A stretch of DNA of 64,000 nt from assembly GCA_964435595.1 (NCBI GenBank), contig CAYSZV010000002.1, positions 44,108 through 108,107 of the forward strand, in the 5' to 3' direction. Positions 16,691-25,723 of the stretch are shown here, one piece after another (position 1 is the first letter of the stretch; the number at the start of each line of letters is the position of its first letter). Both the position numbers and the translations under genes were made by a program. The notes beneath the pieces were generated by a model. It did no database searches. It worked only from the letters and a program-made list of their open reading frames with translations, and was not told where the DNA came from. The DNA is from Izemoplasma sp964435595 (GTDB taxonomy: Bacteria; Bacillota_I; Bacilli_A; Izemoplasmatales; Izemoplasmataceae).

Positions 16691-17926
16691 TTAATGCTTA
16701 ATCAATGCGTACTTTTTCTTTCCTCTTTTTAATACAGTAAATTCTCCACCGACTGCATTTTCTCTTTTGACCATGAATTCTAAATCTTGAATTTTTTCAC
16801 CATTCACGCTTACTGCATTACTAGTAATAAATTGTCTAGATTCACGCTTACTCGAAGCAAGATTTGCTTCTATCAATGCATCTACCAAATTGATTTCCTC
16901 TTTAATTGTAACACTTGGAACATCTTTGAAACCGTCTTTAATTTCTTCCACTGATAACTCTTTAATATTTCCACTGAATAATGCTTGAGAAATGCGAACA
17001 GCACTATCATATGCTTCTCTACCATGAACCAACACAGTTAACTCCTCAGCAATTTTTTTCTGCGCTAAACGTTGATGTGGAGCACTTTCAAATTCATCGA
17101 TAATATTTTTAGTTTCTTCTACACTCATAAATGTAAATTTCTTCAAGAATGAAACAGCATCTTTGTCAGGTGTATTTATCCAATATTGATAAAACTCATA
17201 TACACTTGTTTTATCTTTATCGAGCCAAATAGCTCCACCCGCAGTTTTACCAAATTTCGATCCATCAGCTTTTGTTAATAAAGGCCAAGTGAAACAGTAA
17301 GCTTTCGCTTCAGGTCCTTCTACTTTTCTAATTAATTCCAATCCTGCTGTTACATTTCCCCATTGGTCTTGACCACCAATTTGCAATTCACAATTTTCTC
17401 GTTGGTATAACTCTAAAAAATCTAATGATTGAATAATTTGATAACTGAATTCTGTGAAACTAATTCCATTATCTAGTCTGGACTTTACACTGTCTTTCGC
17501 AATCATATGATTGATGTTAAAATGTTTTCCAATATCTCGTAAAAATCTAATCACATCATATTCTTTAATCCAATCATAATTATTCACAACTTTTGCAGTT
17601 GGTAAGACATTCAAGATTTGATTTGTAATTTTCTTACTATTTTCCAATGTAGTTTCTAAAGTAAGTAAATTTCTCTCACTACTTCTTCCTGATGGATCAC
17701 CAATTAATCCAGTCCCCCCACCAATCACTAAAATAGGATGATGTCCTCTATCCTGTAAACGTTTTGAAACTAGATATGATATTAAATGACCAACATGTAA
17801 ACTATCAGCAGTCGGATCTGCTCCTACATAGAAAGTCATAGGTTTTTGTTCTAGTGCTTCTTCTAATGCAGGATCTGTCATATCATATAACAAATCTCTC
17901 CATTTCAGTTCTTGAATTAAATTCAT
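16691..17926 (-). CDS. tyrS: Tyrosyl-tRNA synthetase
   Basis: A 411-residue class I synthetase that charges tRNA-Tyr. The HIGH-type motif is HVGH in ADPTADSLHVGHLISY, and the KMSKS-type motif is KFGKT in KADGSKFGKTAGG, both usual for bacterial TyrRS. A C-terminal S4 RNA-binding domain covers about residues 345-411. The start at 17926 follows AGGAGG. A T-box leader precedes it, so expression rises when tRNA-Tyr is uncharged. Confidence 0.97.
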   Translation of the reverse strand: MNLIQELKWRDLLYDMTDPALEEALEQKPMTFYVGADPTADSLHVGHLISYLVSKRLQDRGHHPILVIGGGTGLIGDPSGRSSERNLLTLETTLENSKKITNQILNVLPTAKVVNNYDWIKEYDVIRFLRDIGKHFNINHMIAKDSVKSRLDNGISFTEFSYQIIQSLDFLELYQRENCELQIGGQDQWGNVTAGLELIRKVEGPEAKAYCFTWPLLTKADGSKFGKTAGGAIWLDKDKTSVYEFYQYWINTPDKDAVSFLKKFTFMSVEETKNIIDEFESAPHQRLAQKKIAEELTVLVHGREAYDSAVRISQALFSGNIKELSVEEIKDGFKDVPSVTIKEEINLVDALIEANLASSKRESRQFITSNAVSVNGEKIQDLEFMVKRENAVGGEFTVLKRGKKKYALIKH

Positions 17927-17944
17927 TTTTCTTTCCTCCTAAAA

Positions 17945-18172
17945 ATTAAAAAAGTTCGTCCTAACAAAAGGACGAACTTTATATTCCGCGGTACCACCTT
18001 GATTCTAGATTTCTCTAGCACTCTATCGTTATAACGGAACGACCGTCCATACTTTTCATATAGAAGCTCATAAGTGTATAAGTATTTCGTTATCTTAGTT
18101 TTCACCAACCACTAAGTCTCTATGAATAACATTCGATACTCTCTTTTAATCACAGCTTATATTTTGTAACTA
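17945..18172 (-). ncRNA. T-box riboswitch of tyrS
   Basis: The conserved T-box sequence AAGGTGGTACCGCGG lies at 17986-18000 (minus strand). It is followed by a strong terminator (AAAGTTCGTCCT/AGGACGAACTTT, 17951-17980) and a T run. The antiterminator shares the T-box bases. Two UAC tyrosine triplets (at 18082-18084 and 18076-18078) are candidate specifier codons on the 3' side of stem I. Uncharged tRNA-Tyr pairing with the T-box should allow read-through into tyrS. Confidence 0.92.
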
Positions 18173-18177
18173 CCTAT

Positions 18178-18206
18178 TTTATAACAAATCTTCAAGCGTT
18201 AATCAA
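18178..18206 (-). promoter_or_regulatory. Promoter of the tyrS T-box RNA
   Basis: TTGATT (18201-18206) and TATAAA (18178-18183) are 17 bases apart on the minus strand, immediately before the leader. Confidence 0.65.
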
Positions 18207-18215
18207 TAGTTTTTT

Positions 18216-19217
18216 CTATAAAGTTGTTTTTCTCAACACGATTGAATGAGGTAATTTAACAACACGCTCTGAAACTTCTTCTTTATTCATCAATTTTGTT
18301 AATAGTCTCATACCAACAGCTCCTAAATCATAAATAGGAACATCAACACATGATAATTGTGGTCTAGCTAATCTAGCATATTTCGTATTTTGGAATCCCA
18401 CAACTCCGATTTCTTCTGGAACCTTAACATCATTATCACGAGCAACATTCATAAATGAAATCGCAATACTATCTCGTACAGCTACAACACCATCAACGAT
18501 GTTTTCTTTAAAATATTCATTGAAGTGCTCTGTATTAATAGAAATACGTCCACTTGTTCTCATAATTTTAGATGGAAGTCCAGCTTCATTAACAGCCTTT
18601 AGATATCCACTTTCTTTTAGATCATTAACCATATATTTACGTACAGTGGAAACCATGTAAATATGTTTTCTACCTTCATCAATTAATTTTTTAGTGATTT
18701 CATACCCTGCTTTTTCATAATCAATTGAAACTGATGGAATTTCATCATCATCTGGGTAGAATGTATTTGCAAGTACAACAGGTATTTGATACGTATTTTT
18801 TACAGTTTTTAAGAAGTCATATTGTGCGTCTGTAATTTCATCATTAAGATATAAAATACCATCTACTTGTGCAGCGATGATTTCTCTTAAAATATCTTCT
18901 TCACTTGCATCTTCACTTTCTAAAACATATAAAAGGATAGAGTATTTATATACTCTTGCGATATCCGCAATCCCGTTCATCATTTCTGCAATACTTTGTC
19001 TTGTCATATCAGGTACTACTACAGCTACTGTAGTAGATTTTCTTGAAGCTAGTCCTTTTGCGAATGCATTTGGTTTATAACCTAGTTCTTCAATTACTTT
19101 CAAAACTCGTTCTCTTGTTTCCGGCTTCACTTTTTCCGGATTATTGATTGCTCTTGAAACTGTCGCTAGACTAACTCTAGCTGCTCCAGCTACATCATAA
19201 ATCGTTGCTTTGCTCAT
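18216..19217 (-). CDS. LacI-family regulator, CcpA-like
   Basis: A 333-residue regulator with a LacI helix-turn-helix at the N-terminus (TIYDVAGAARVSLATVSRAIN) and a hinge helix (KPNAFAKGLASRKS). A periplasmic-binding-protein-like sensor domain follows. The HTH and the general length match CcpA, the global carbon catabolite regulator. No sugar enzyme genes adjoin it, which suits a global role. ATG 19217 follows AAGGTG. Cre-like palindromes lie in its own promoter region, so it may control itself. A local sugar repressor is the alternative. Confidence 0.8.
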   Translation of the reverse strand: MSKATIYDVAGAARVSLATVSRAINNPEKVKPETRERVLKVIEELGYKPNAFAKGLASRKSTTVAVVVPDMTRQSIAEMMNGIADIARVYKYSILLYVLESEDASEEDILREIIAAQVDGILYLNDEITDAQYDFLKTVKNTYQIPVVLANTFYPDDDEIPSVSIDYEKAGYEITKKLIDEGRKHIYMVSTVRKYMVNDLKESGYLKAVNEAGLPSKIMRTSGRISINTEHFNEYFKENIVDGVVAVRDSIAISFMNVARDNDVKVPEEIGVVGFQNTKYARLARPQLSCVDVPIYDLGAVGMRLLTKLMNKEEVSERVVKLPHSIVLRKTTL

Positions 19218-19256
19218 AATTAGCACCTTCTTTCAACAATATGATTATATCATAGA

Positions 19257-19270
19257 TGAAAATGTTTTCA
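19257..19270. promoter_or_regulatory. Cre-like operator upstream of the LacI-family gene
   Basis: TGAAAATGTTTTCA is a near-perfect palindrome and matches the cre consensus TGWNANCGNTNWCA at all positions but one (TG for CG in the centre). Confidence 0.6.
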
Positions 19271-19289
19271 ATTGTATTACGTAACAAAA

Positions 19290-19302
19290 TGAAAAGTTTT
19301 CA
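19290..19302. promoter_or_regulatory. Second palindromic operator-like site
   Basis: TGAAAAGTTTTCA is a perfect 13-base inverted repeat 19 bases beyond the first cre-like site. It may be a second, lower-affinity site for the same regulator. Confidence 0.45.
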
Positions 19303-19381
19303 TAAATTTGTGCAAATTGCCAAATAATTTACAAATTTAAAATAAGAATTTATAAATTTTTATAATTATTAATGTAATGAA

Positions 19382-19411
19382 AAAAGAAAAAAGACACCAA
19401 TTTGGTGTCTT
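19382..19411 (-). terminator. Intrinsic terminator of rplS
   Basis: AAGACACCAA and TTGGTGTCTT form a ten-base stem, with a T-rich run after it on the minus strand, just after the rplS stop. Confidence 0.85.
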
Positions 19412-19415
19412 TTCA

Positions 19416-19763
19416 TTATCTACGTTCTTTGATACGTGATTGTTTCGCAGAAAGACCTCTAATATAGAATAGTCTAGCTCTACGAACTTTACCTCTTCTA
19501 ACAACATCGATTTTTTCTACTTGTGGCGAATGAATTGGGAATGTTCTTTCTACACCAATTCCGTAAGAAATTTTTCTTACTGTGAATGTTTCACTAATTC
19601 CTCCACCTTGTCTTTTGATTACTAATCCTTCAAATACCTGGATTCTTTCTTTGTTTCCCTCTTTAATTTTAACAGAAACTTTTACAGAATCTCCAGCTCT
19701 AAATACTGGTACTTCAGGTTTTTGATAATCTTTCGTAATCTCATGTAGTAATTGCTGAGACAT
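19416..19763 (-). CDS. rplS: 50S ribosomal protein L19
   Basis: A 115-residue ribosomal protein at the 30S-50S interface. The sequence from FRAGDSVKVSVKIKEGNKERIQVFEG to the basic RVRRARLFYIRGLSAKQSRIKERR end is typical for L19. ATG 19763 is preceded by AAGGAG. The upstream extension is part of the untranslated leader. rimM and trmD, its usual operon partners, lie just upstream but are separated here by an arylsulfotransferase gene and a promoter. Confidence 0.96.
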   Translation of the reverse strand: MSQQLLHEITKDYQKPEVPVFRAGDSVKVSVKIKEGNKERIQVFEGLVIKRQGGGISETFTVRKISYGIGVERTFPIHSPQVEKIDVVRRGKVRRARLFYIRGLSAKQSRIKERR

Positions 19764-19843
19764 GATATCAACTCCTTTTATTAAACTATTGCTCATAAGG
19801 AATCTTCCAAAGCGGAGCAAAGCGTGTTTCTTGCTTAATCAGC
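19764..19843 (-). ncRNA. Ribosomal protein L19 leader
   Basis: An 80-base structured 5' UTR precedes rplS. It holds CAAGAAACACGCTTTGCTCC and a following GGAAGATTCC hairpin, which resemble the L19 leader known in Firmicutes. Such leaders bind L19 and reduce expression. I assign it by resemblance and position; a covariance-model search was not possible here. Confidence 0.6.
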
Positions 19844-19849
19844 GAAATA

Positions 19850-19878
19850 ATTATAGCATAGCGAATTACAGAAAGCAA
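19850..19878 (-). promoter_or_regulatory. Promoter of rplS
   Basis: TTGCTT (19873-19878) and an extended TGCTATAAT (-10 at 19850-19855) are 17 bases apart on the minus strand. It overlaps the region before the 3' end of the arylsulfotransferase gene. Confidence 0.7.
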
Positions 19879-19883
19879 CTCTT

Positions 19884-21875
19884 TTATTCATCAAATGTGA
19901 CGTGTTGATAACTATTATATTCGCGGCCATTAATTATAATATAAATATGAAAATATCCTTGTAAATTTGTTTCATTTATATAAAAGGTTACAAAACGTTG
20001 ATCCTCACGCAAAGTAACAGTACACATTGCTGTGAAATCGGTTGTTGAAGTAGGTACATAATAAATTACTTCTTCATCATTATTAGAAACGAATTTCAAA
20101 TAAATCACATCATCAGAATCAAATTTACCTTCGAACTGTAAACGATCTTCCTGTTTGATAAGTGAAATTTCATATAATTCAGGTACTGTGTCAAACAAAC
20201 TAAATCTAGTTTCAACGAGACCTGTATATACTTGTGTTTCAGCCAATTCTCCTACGACTAGTCCTGGTCCTGTTTTAAAGGTTTCTATTTCACTATATAA
20301 TTGTATTCTTTTTGCTTGATAATAATTATCTGGAATTTCTAAATAATATTTGATTTCCCCATCCAATACTTCATAGGTCATAGAACGATAGTAAACCGTA
20401 GAATCTCCATCATATAATGGACCTGGAATATTCAAAATTTCTCGTCCTGCAACTCCATGTCCTCCACTATGAACCAAATAATGATTTTCTCCATAGTAGT
20501 CTACATTTGAAATATAAGGGGAATAAAAATCTGGTCCTATTTCTTTTCCGAATTGATACACTTGTTCAATCGTCATATTTTCTTTATCAATATGATAGTG
20601 AACCAATCTAGAGTATGATTCAGACGCTGGAACATACGTTGCAGAGTCTTTTGACTTGTTGTTTCCATTATCAAACAGAATCACATCACCATCTGGTAAA
20701 AACATTGCACTATGTTGAGCATACTGCCATTCGAAATCTTCTCCAACTGGCGTTAGAAAATAACTTTCAACCATGTTGGCACTCCAATTATCAGGATCTC
20801 CAATTATGTAATTTATTTCATTTGAATCTCGGTCGATACTAACAACGATATCTTGATGTCTACCTGAGACTAAAATCTCATTGGTGCTTGGATTATAATC
20901 AATACTATTACTATGGAACCAATCATATGCAGTCCACATTTCAGATGGTCCCTGCAATTCAGGCAATAGTATCTCTAAGTTGATTACATCAACAATTTCT
21001 CCACTACCACTATCAATTTCTACAATTTTATCCTCTACGGTCCCTTCGAAATCACTAGTTAATGCTAAAAAGTTTCCGTTTGGCAACACTTCAACATCAT
21101 GATGATATCCACCAGGAATTCTATAATCTTTATATATTTTTCCTAAAAAATCTACTTCATATAGTCCAGTCACATAATATGGATCTAAAATCAATCGATC
21201 ACTTCCTAATAATAAGTTACCATTTTCCAATACAATCGGTGCAAACGTTAAGTTTTTTGTTAATACAAATCGAATATCACCATTGTAATCAAGAGCCATA
21301 GGGTAACTGTTTTGAGCAGGAATAACAAGCATTAAGTCATTGCCAAAATATTCATATGATGTATTGACTTCAGTAGGTCTAACAACTTCCTCAGGTAATG
21401 CCTTTGTTTGAATCACCTGGCTATGAAGCAAGATTCCTCTATCCCCATCGACATATTCATAAAACTCTACAACGTTCGGATAATTTTCATAAAGTCCATA
21501 AATGGGAACGTAATGTGTTGAAGCAACTGGTGTCAAAAATGACAAATCTGCATTTTCTTCTTTCCCCTTTACCACAACTTCATATTGTGTAGCTACAGAT
21601 GTTTCAAACATCATCAAAGCAGAAAGCGGAGCAACTTGATACGGATCCAACACTACAAACGGTGCCCCCACACTATAGTATCCTTTTTCATATTCATCGA
21701 AAAATGCATCTTGTAGTCGTTGTTGTATTTCAATGATATTTGGTTCACCAATAACATCAGATGAAACTGGTCTAGTTAAGCCGAATATCATAAATCCGAC
21801 GAGTAACAATAGTACAAATATTGAAGGCACAATTAAAATTAAGTTTTGTTTAAAAAACTTCCAAATTTTATTCAT
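19884..21875 (-). CDS. Membrane-anchored arylsulfotransferase (ASST family)
   Basis: A 663-residue protein. Residues about 13-35 are one membrane helix, so the rest faces outside. An N-terminal beta domain is followed by a six-bladed propeller with GGYHHDVEVLPNGN, DWFHSNSIDYN, SGRHQD and QYAQHSAMF. These supply the histidines and arginine used by ASST enzymes, which move sulfate between phenolic compounds through a sulfo-histidine. The substrate is unknown. ATG 21875 overlaps the trmD stop by eight bases, so it is expressed with rimM-trmD, an odd partner for tRNA/ribosome genes. Confidence 0.82.
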   Translation of the reverse strand: MNKIWKFFKQNLILIVPSIFVLLLLVGFMIFGLTRPVSSDVIGEPNIIEIQQRLQDAFFDEYEKGYYSVGAPFVVLDPYQVAPLSALMMFETSVATQYEVVVKGKEENADLSFLTPVASTHYVPIYGLYENYPNVVEFYEYVDGDRGILLHSQVIQTKALPEEVVRPTEVNTSYEYFGNDLMLVIPAQNSYPMALDYNGDIRFVLTKNLTFAPIVLENGNLLLGSDRLILDPYYVTGLYEVDFLGKIYKDYRIPGGYHHDVEVLPNGNFLALTSDFEGTVEDKIVEIDSGSGEIVDVINLEILLPELQGPSEMWTAYDWFHSNSIDYNPSTNEILVSGRHQDIVVSIDRDSNEINYIIGDPDNWSANMVESYFLTPVGEDFEWQYAQHSAMFLPDGDVILFDNGNNKSKDSATYVPASESYSRLVHYHIDKENMTIEQVYQFGKEIGPDFYSPYISNVDYYGENHYLVHSGGHGVAGREILNIPGPLYDGDSTVYYRSMTYEVLDGEIKYYLEIPDNYYQAKRIQLYSEIETFKTGPGLVVGELAETQVYTGLVETRFSLFDTVPELYEISLIKQEDRLQFEGKFDSDDVIYLKFVSNNDEEVIYYVPTSTTDFTAMCTVTLREDQRFVTFYINETNLQGYFHIYIIINGREYNSYQHVTFDE

Positions 21876-22566
21876 CTTTGTTTCCTCCTTCAACATATTT
21901 TTTATATAAATCAGGTCGACGTTCTTTTGTTCTTTTTATCGATTCATTTAAACGCCACTCTTCAATCAATTTATGGTTTCCGTTCACTAAAACATCAGGG
22001 ACAATTTTCCCTTCATATTCTCTTGGTCTTGTATAATGAGGATGTTCTAATAAATCATTGTTAAAAGAATCATTTTGATGAGATTCATCTTTACCAATCA
22101 CATTTGGAATCACTCGAGTAATCGCATCCACAAGAACCATTGCTGCCAATTCTCCGCCTGTTAATACAAAATCTCCAATAGAAATTTCTAAATCAAAATA
22201 GGATCTGATTCTTTCATCATATCCTTCATAATGTCCACACAAAATAATAATGTGTGAAAGTGTACTAAATTGGTATGCTATATCTTGTTTAAATTGTTTC
22301 CCTTGCGGAGTCACAAGAATCTTCAAAGCTTGTTCATATCCCTCAATACTGCGCAAGGCATCAACAACAGGTTGAACTTGAAGAACCATACCTGCTCCCC
22401 CACCAAACGGATAGTCATCAACTTTTTTATGTTTAGAATCAGAAAATTCGCGAAAATCAATCACATTGACTTCAACAAGATCATTTTTCATTGCTCTTGC
22501 CAAAATACTTTCACTTAAGAAGCCTTCAAACATTGTTGGAAAGAGGGTTAAAATCTCTATTTTCAT
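21868..22566 (-). CDS. trmD: tRNA (guanine-37-N1)-methyltransferase
   Basis: A 232-residue SPOUT-class enzyme that makes m1G37 next to the anticodon and prevents frameshifting. MKIEILTLFPTMFEGF starts the protein, and the knot region has HYEGYDERI and SIGDFVLTGGELAAM. The protein starts at 22566 after GGGAGGGG, with an ATGA overlap with rimM. The order rimM-trmD is conserved in most bacteria. Confidence 0.96.
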   Translation of the reverse strand: MKIEILTLFPTMFEGFLSESILARAMKNDLVEVNVIDFREFSDSKHKKVDDYPFGGGAGMVLQVQPVVDALRSIEGYEQALKILVTPQGKQFKQDIAYQFSTLSHIIILCGHYEGYDERIRSYFDLEISIGDFVLTGGELAAMVLVDAITRVIPNVIGKDESHQNDSFNNDLLEHPHYTRPREYEGKIVPDVLVNGNHKLIEEWRLNESIKRTKERRPDLYKKYVEGGNKDE

Positions 22567-23066
22567 AAAAGCCCCTCCCACTCAGTGAGATAAATCTTTC
22601 TATTTTTCAAATCAACATCTTTTACAAATTGCTTTAAAAACGGAACCAAGATGTTTTTCTTTTCTTCTGTATTAATAACTAGATATTCCCCTTGAGGGTA
22701 TTCTCTAATGTCTTTGACAAAACCAACCGGTGAATCAGTAATGATTTCACATCCAATTAAGTCAGTATAGTAAAACTCATCTTCATTTGTAATAACATGG
22801 ATTTGTTCTTGATCAATAAACAGTTCAGACCCTTTGAGTTTCTCGACATCATTAATATGCGTTAACTCTTCAAAATCGATATATTCAAGACCTTTCACTG
22901 TTTTCGCATTTGTTATTGTAACTGGGATATATTCATTCTTAAAGAAGATATATAAAGTGTTCCCTTTTTTATATCTTTCTTCTTTAAAGTCTGTGAACGA
23001 TTTCACCTTAACTGTACCTCTAAGTCCATGCGTATTTGCAATCGCTCCTATTTTAATATATTCCAT
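22563..23066 (-). CDS. rimM: Ribosome maturation factor RimM
   Basis: A 167-residue two-domain protein for 30S maturation that binds S19. The N-terminal motif IGAIANTHGLRGTVKVKSFTD and the PRC-barrel segment DLIGCEIITD...VGFVKDI are clear. ATG 23066 follows AAGGTGG; the upstream GTG is part of that ribosome site. The gene follows an ABC permease gene by about ten bases and overlaps trmD. Confidence 0.95.
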   Translation of the reverse strand: MEYIKIGAIANTHGLRGTVKVKSFTDFKEERYKKGNTLYIFFKNEYIPVTITNAKTVKGLEYIDFEELTHINDVEKLKGSELFIDQEQIHVITNEDEFYYTDLIGCEIITDSPVGFVKDIREYPQGEYLVINTEEKKNILVPFLKQFVKDVDLKNRKIYLTEWEGLL

Positions 23067-23076
23067 AATTTCCACC

Positions 23077-24300
23077 TTATTTACTAAACATTATTTTCTC
23101 ACTTTGGAATAGTTTATTTAATACAAATATCAAAATTGCCAAATAAACTACACTAGATGAAACCATCAATATAAAGTGCACTCCCACTACTTCAAATGAT
23201 AGAATCGCAATTATCATATTAACACTACTATATATTGGAATCAAGTAGGAATATAATGCTTGGCTTGCTTCACCACTAAACATTGTTGTGATACCGACAA
23301 AAACACTTAAAAAGTAAAATGGTAATATCAGCATACTAGCCTCTTTTATTGTTTTGGCATATGCACTCAAAACACTGATGAGTCCAATTACTACCATTAC
23401 TGTTCCTAAGATGACTGCAAACAGCATTAGGAAGTCTGAAAGTGCATAAATCTCAAATGGATTAACATTTCCACCTTCACTTCCAATTGTTACTAGTTTT
23501 CCAAGACTTAACATAACCCCTATAAAACTTGATGTTGCACTCATTAAGGAAATCAAACTCAAACTAAATACTTTACCCATTGCAATTTCGCTTCTTTTTA
23601 CAGGGGTAATTAGCAATGTAGCAATCGTACCACGTTCTTTTTCACCAGCAATACTATCTGGTCCTATACTCATAGCTCCACTGAATAAAAACATAACAAT
23701 CAACATTGGCAATAACATAGCCAATCCTTGTCCCAATCCTTTATTCGGATATTCATAAGAAGTAGGAAATCCTTCCGTATTTGCATTCATTGATAGAATC
23801 GCATATGGATCACCATAACGGTCTAACCCTTCCATATACAAAAAGGTATTAATAAATTGATTCACCTTACTTAAACTAGCACTACTATAACGTTCTGAAT
23901 TATTATAATACGTTTGGATATTCGGCAGCACATAGTTTGGCTCTTCAAACTGATCCAATTTCGTCATAAAATCTTCTTCAAATGAAATGAGAACATCAAC
24001 TTCTCCATCTTTAATCAATTGTGTGACTTCCTCAAAAGAAGAGTCGTTCAAATCATAAAATTCAGGATTTTCATCAAATTGCTGATTGACAACATTCCTA
24101 AATTCAGTTGGCATATTCTCTGTATAAATAACCATTTTATGAGAATCAATATCAGTTTCCATTCCAGTCGCTGCATCCCCAATCAAGGAATACATAATGA
24201 AGATGGCAAGACCAGGAAGAATAATTGATGTAAAGATAAGTCTTTTGTCGCTCATAACTCGATAAAACTCTTTTTTAAATATCGTTAGGACGTTTTTCAT
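23077..24300 (-). CDS. ABC-2 type permease (NatB-like)
   Basis: A 407-residue membrane protein. One helix at the N-terminus (about 20-40) is followed by a large external domain (about 45-190) and five or six C-terminal helices. AGEKERGTIATLLITPVKRSEI is the conserved cytoplasmic segment of NatB/ABC-2 exporters. With the ATPase gene that overlaps it by four bases it would form a Nat-type exporter. Sodium is the textbook substrate, but drugs or peptides are possible. Confidence 0.85.
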   Translation of the reverse strand: MKNVLTIFKKEFYRVMSDKRLIFTSIILPGLAIFIMYSLIGDAATGMETDIDSHKMVIYTENMPTEFRNVVNQQFDENPEFYDLNDSSFEEVTQLIKDGEVDVLISFEEDFMTKLDQFEEPNYVLPNIQTYYNNSERYSSASLSKVNQFINTFLYMEGLDRYGDPYAILSMNANTEGFPTSYEYPNKGLGQGLAMLLPMLIVMFLFSGAMSIGPDSIAGEKERGTIATLLITPVKRSEIAMGKVFSLSLISLMSATSSFIGVMLSLGKLVTIGSEGGNVNPFEIYALSDFLMLFAVILGTVMVVIGLISVLSAYAKTIKEASMLILPFYFLSVFVGITTMFSGEASQALYSYLIPIYSSVNMIIAILSFEVVGVHFILMVSSSVVYLAILIFVLNKLFQSEKIMFSK

Positions 24301-25079
24301 TGTTTATCTCCCCCTAACTCTTCTTCTTCAATCAAATCAAAGAACAAGTCTTCTAAGCTGCTATTTGATAGTTTCATTACGTTATCCATTGTGTCTGAAA
24401 CTTTCAACTTCCCATTTATAATAATTCCTACTCGATCACAAAGTTTCTCAACAACACTCAAAATATGTGTGGATAAGATAACCGTTTTTTGTTGGTCTTT
24501 TAGTTCAAGTAAGTAATCTGTAACACTACGTGCTGTTAAGACATCTAGTCCGTTGGTAGGTTCATCAAAAATAATAAAATCAGGATTATGCACTAAACTA
24601 ATTGCAATACTCGTTTTTTGTTTCATCCCTGTCGATAAATCTCCAACTTTCACTTCCTCAAATGGATGAATTCCAAAACGTTCAAATAAAATATTTTTAC
24701 GTTCTTCAATCAATTCATCTTCTAATCCATGTAAACGTCCAAAATACTTGAAAAGATAACCAGGAGTAAAATGATCTTCAAGTTTCAATTCAGAGGTTAA
24801 AAACCCTATTTTTTTTCTGACATCATAGCTTGCATCTTTTACACTACTTCCACCAACAAGCACATCACCACTATCTGGCTTAATAAGTGTTGAAATAATA
24901 CGTAATGTCGTTGTTTTTCCCGCACCATTAGGTCCCAATAATCCGTAAATTTCGCCTGGAAAAGCAGTAAATGATATCTCATCAACTGCTGTTTTTCTAT
25001 TTTCTTTTGTTCGATTCAATTTCTGTTGTTTCCTAGATAAGCGAAACGTCTTAGAAATATTCATTACTTCTAAATTCAT
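24297..25079 (-). CDS. ABC transporter ATPase (NatA-like)
   Basis: A 260-residue ABC ATPase. The Walker A motif is GPNGAGKTT, the signature is LSTGMKQK, the Walker B is FIIFDEPTNGLD, and the switch histidine is in LSTHILSV. An acidic C-terminal tail follows. It pairs with the ABC-2 permease downstream (ATGA overlap). The start at 25079 has AAGGAG before it. The family pattern is an exporter. Confidence 0.9.
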   Translation of the reverse strand: MNLEVMNISKTFRLSRKQQKLNRTKENRKTAVDEISFTAFPGEIYGLLGPNGAGKTTTLRIISTLIKPDSGDVLVGGSSVKDASYDVRKKIGFLTSELKLEDHFTPGYLFKYFGRLHGLEDELIEERKNILFERFGIHPFEEVKVGDLSTGMKQKTSIAISLVHNPDFIIFDEPTNGLDVLTARSVTDYLLELKDQQKTVILSTHILSVVEKLCDRVGIIINGKLKVSDTMDNVMKLSNSSLEDLFFDLIEEEELGGDKQ

Positions 25080-25108
25080 TATATTTCTCCTTTTAAATAT
25101 AGAAAATT

Positions 25109-25639
25109 TTAGTCTAAGACAATTCCCATTAATAATAGATCAATATATTCTCCATCAACTAAGAATCCGTTTCTTCTTATACCTTCATTTCTAAATCCAA
25201 CTTTTTCATATAACCTGATTGCATTAAAATTATCAATACGAACTTCTAATTCTACTTTTGTTTTCCCATATAGTCTTGCTTTTTCTAAGACTAGGTCCAT
25301 CATATAACTACCCAGCCCTAAATTTTGATACTCTGATAAAATTGAAAGTCCGATCGTTACTTTATGTTTCAGTCTTGATAAACCACTTCCATGAAAGCCT
25401 ATCGTTCCAATCACGCTATTTTCATTAAACACAACTAGCATACAATCATGTTCCGATTTTGCAATCGTATCCAAATACATCATTTCATCATCGAGTGTCA
25501 TAGTCACTTCGTGCGGTTCCCTTGATAAATACTTTGTTTCCTTATTTACCTCAACAAAAAAATCCAAGATTAAAGCGGCATCTTTCACTTCTGTTTCCCT
25601 AATTTTCACCACTTGATTGTTTCTTAATGTATATTCCAT
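25109..25639 (-). CDS. GNAT-family N-acetyltransferase
   Basis: A 176-residue acetyltransferase. The acetyl-CoA-binding segment LSEYQNLGLGSYMMD and the C-terminal IRLYEKVGFRNEG motif are typical of the RimI/RimJ-like GNAT group. The acceptor is not known. A GAGGTGA ribosome site precedes the ATG. It ends 30 bases before the ABC ATPase gene and may share its transcript. Confidence 0.85.
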   Translation of the reverse strand: MEYTLRNNQVVKIRETEVKDAALILDFFVEVNKETKYLSREPHEVTMTLDDEMMYLDTIAKSEHDCMLVVFNENSVIGTIGFHGSGLSRLKHKVTIGLSILSEYQNLGLGSYMMDLVLEKARLYGKTKVELEVRIDNFNAIRLYEKVGFRNEGIRRNGFLVDGEYIDLLLMGIVLD

Positions 25640-25692
25640 GTCATCACCTCTTTACTATTATACTATAATAACTACGTTATTAAAAACAGACA

Positions 25693-25722
25693 TAATAAAA
25701 AAACTGACATTTTTGTCAGTTT
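25693..25722 (-). terminator. Intrinsic terminator of the flavodoxin gene
   Basis: AAACTGAC and GTCAGTTT form an eight-base stem, with a T run following on the minus strand. Confidence 0.8.
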
Positions 25723-25723
25723 T

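Noticed and set aside
17923..18108. Open frame of 61 codons upstream of tyrS on the minus strand
   Set aside because: It lies wholly in the T-box leader, with the conserved T-box sequence and terminator inside it, and has no protein similarity.
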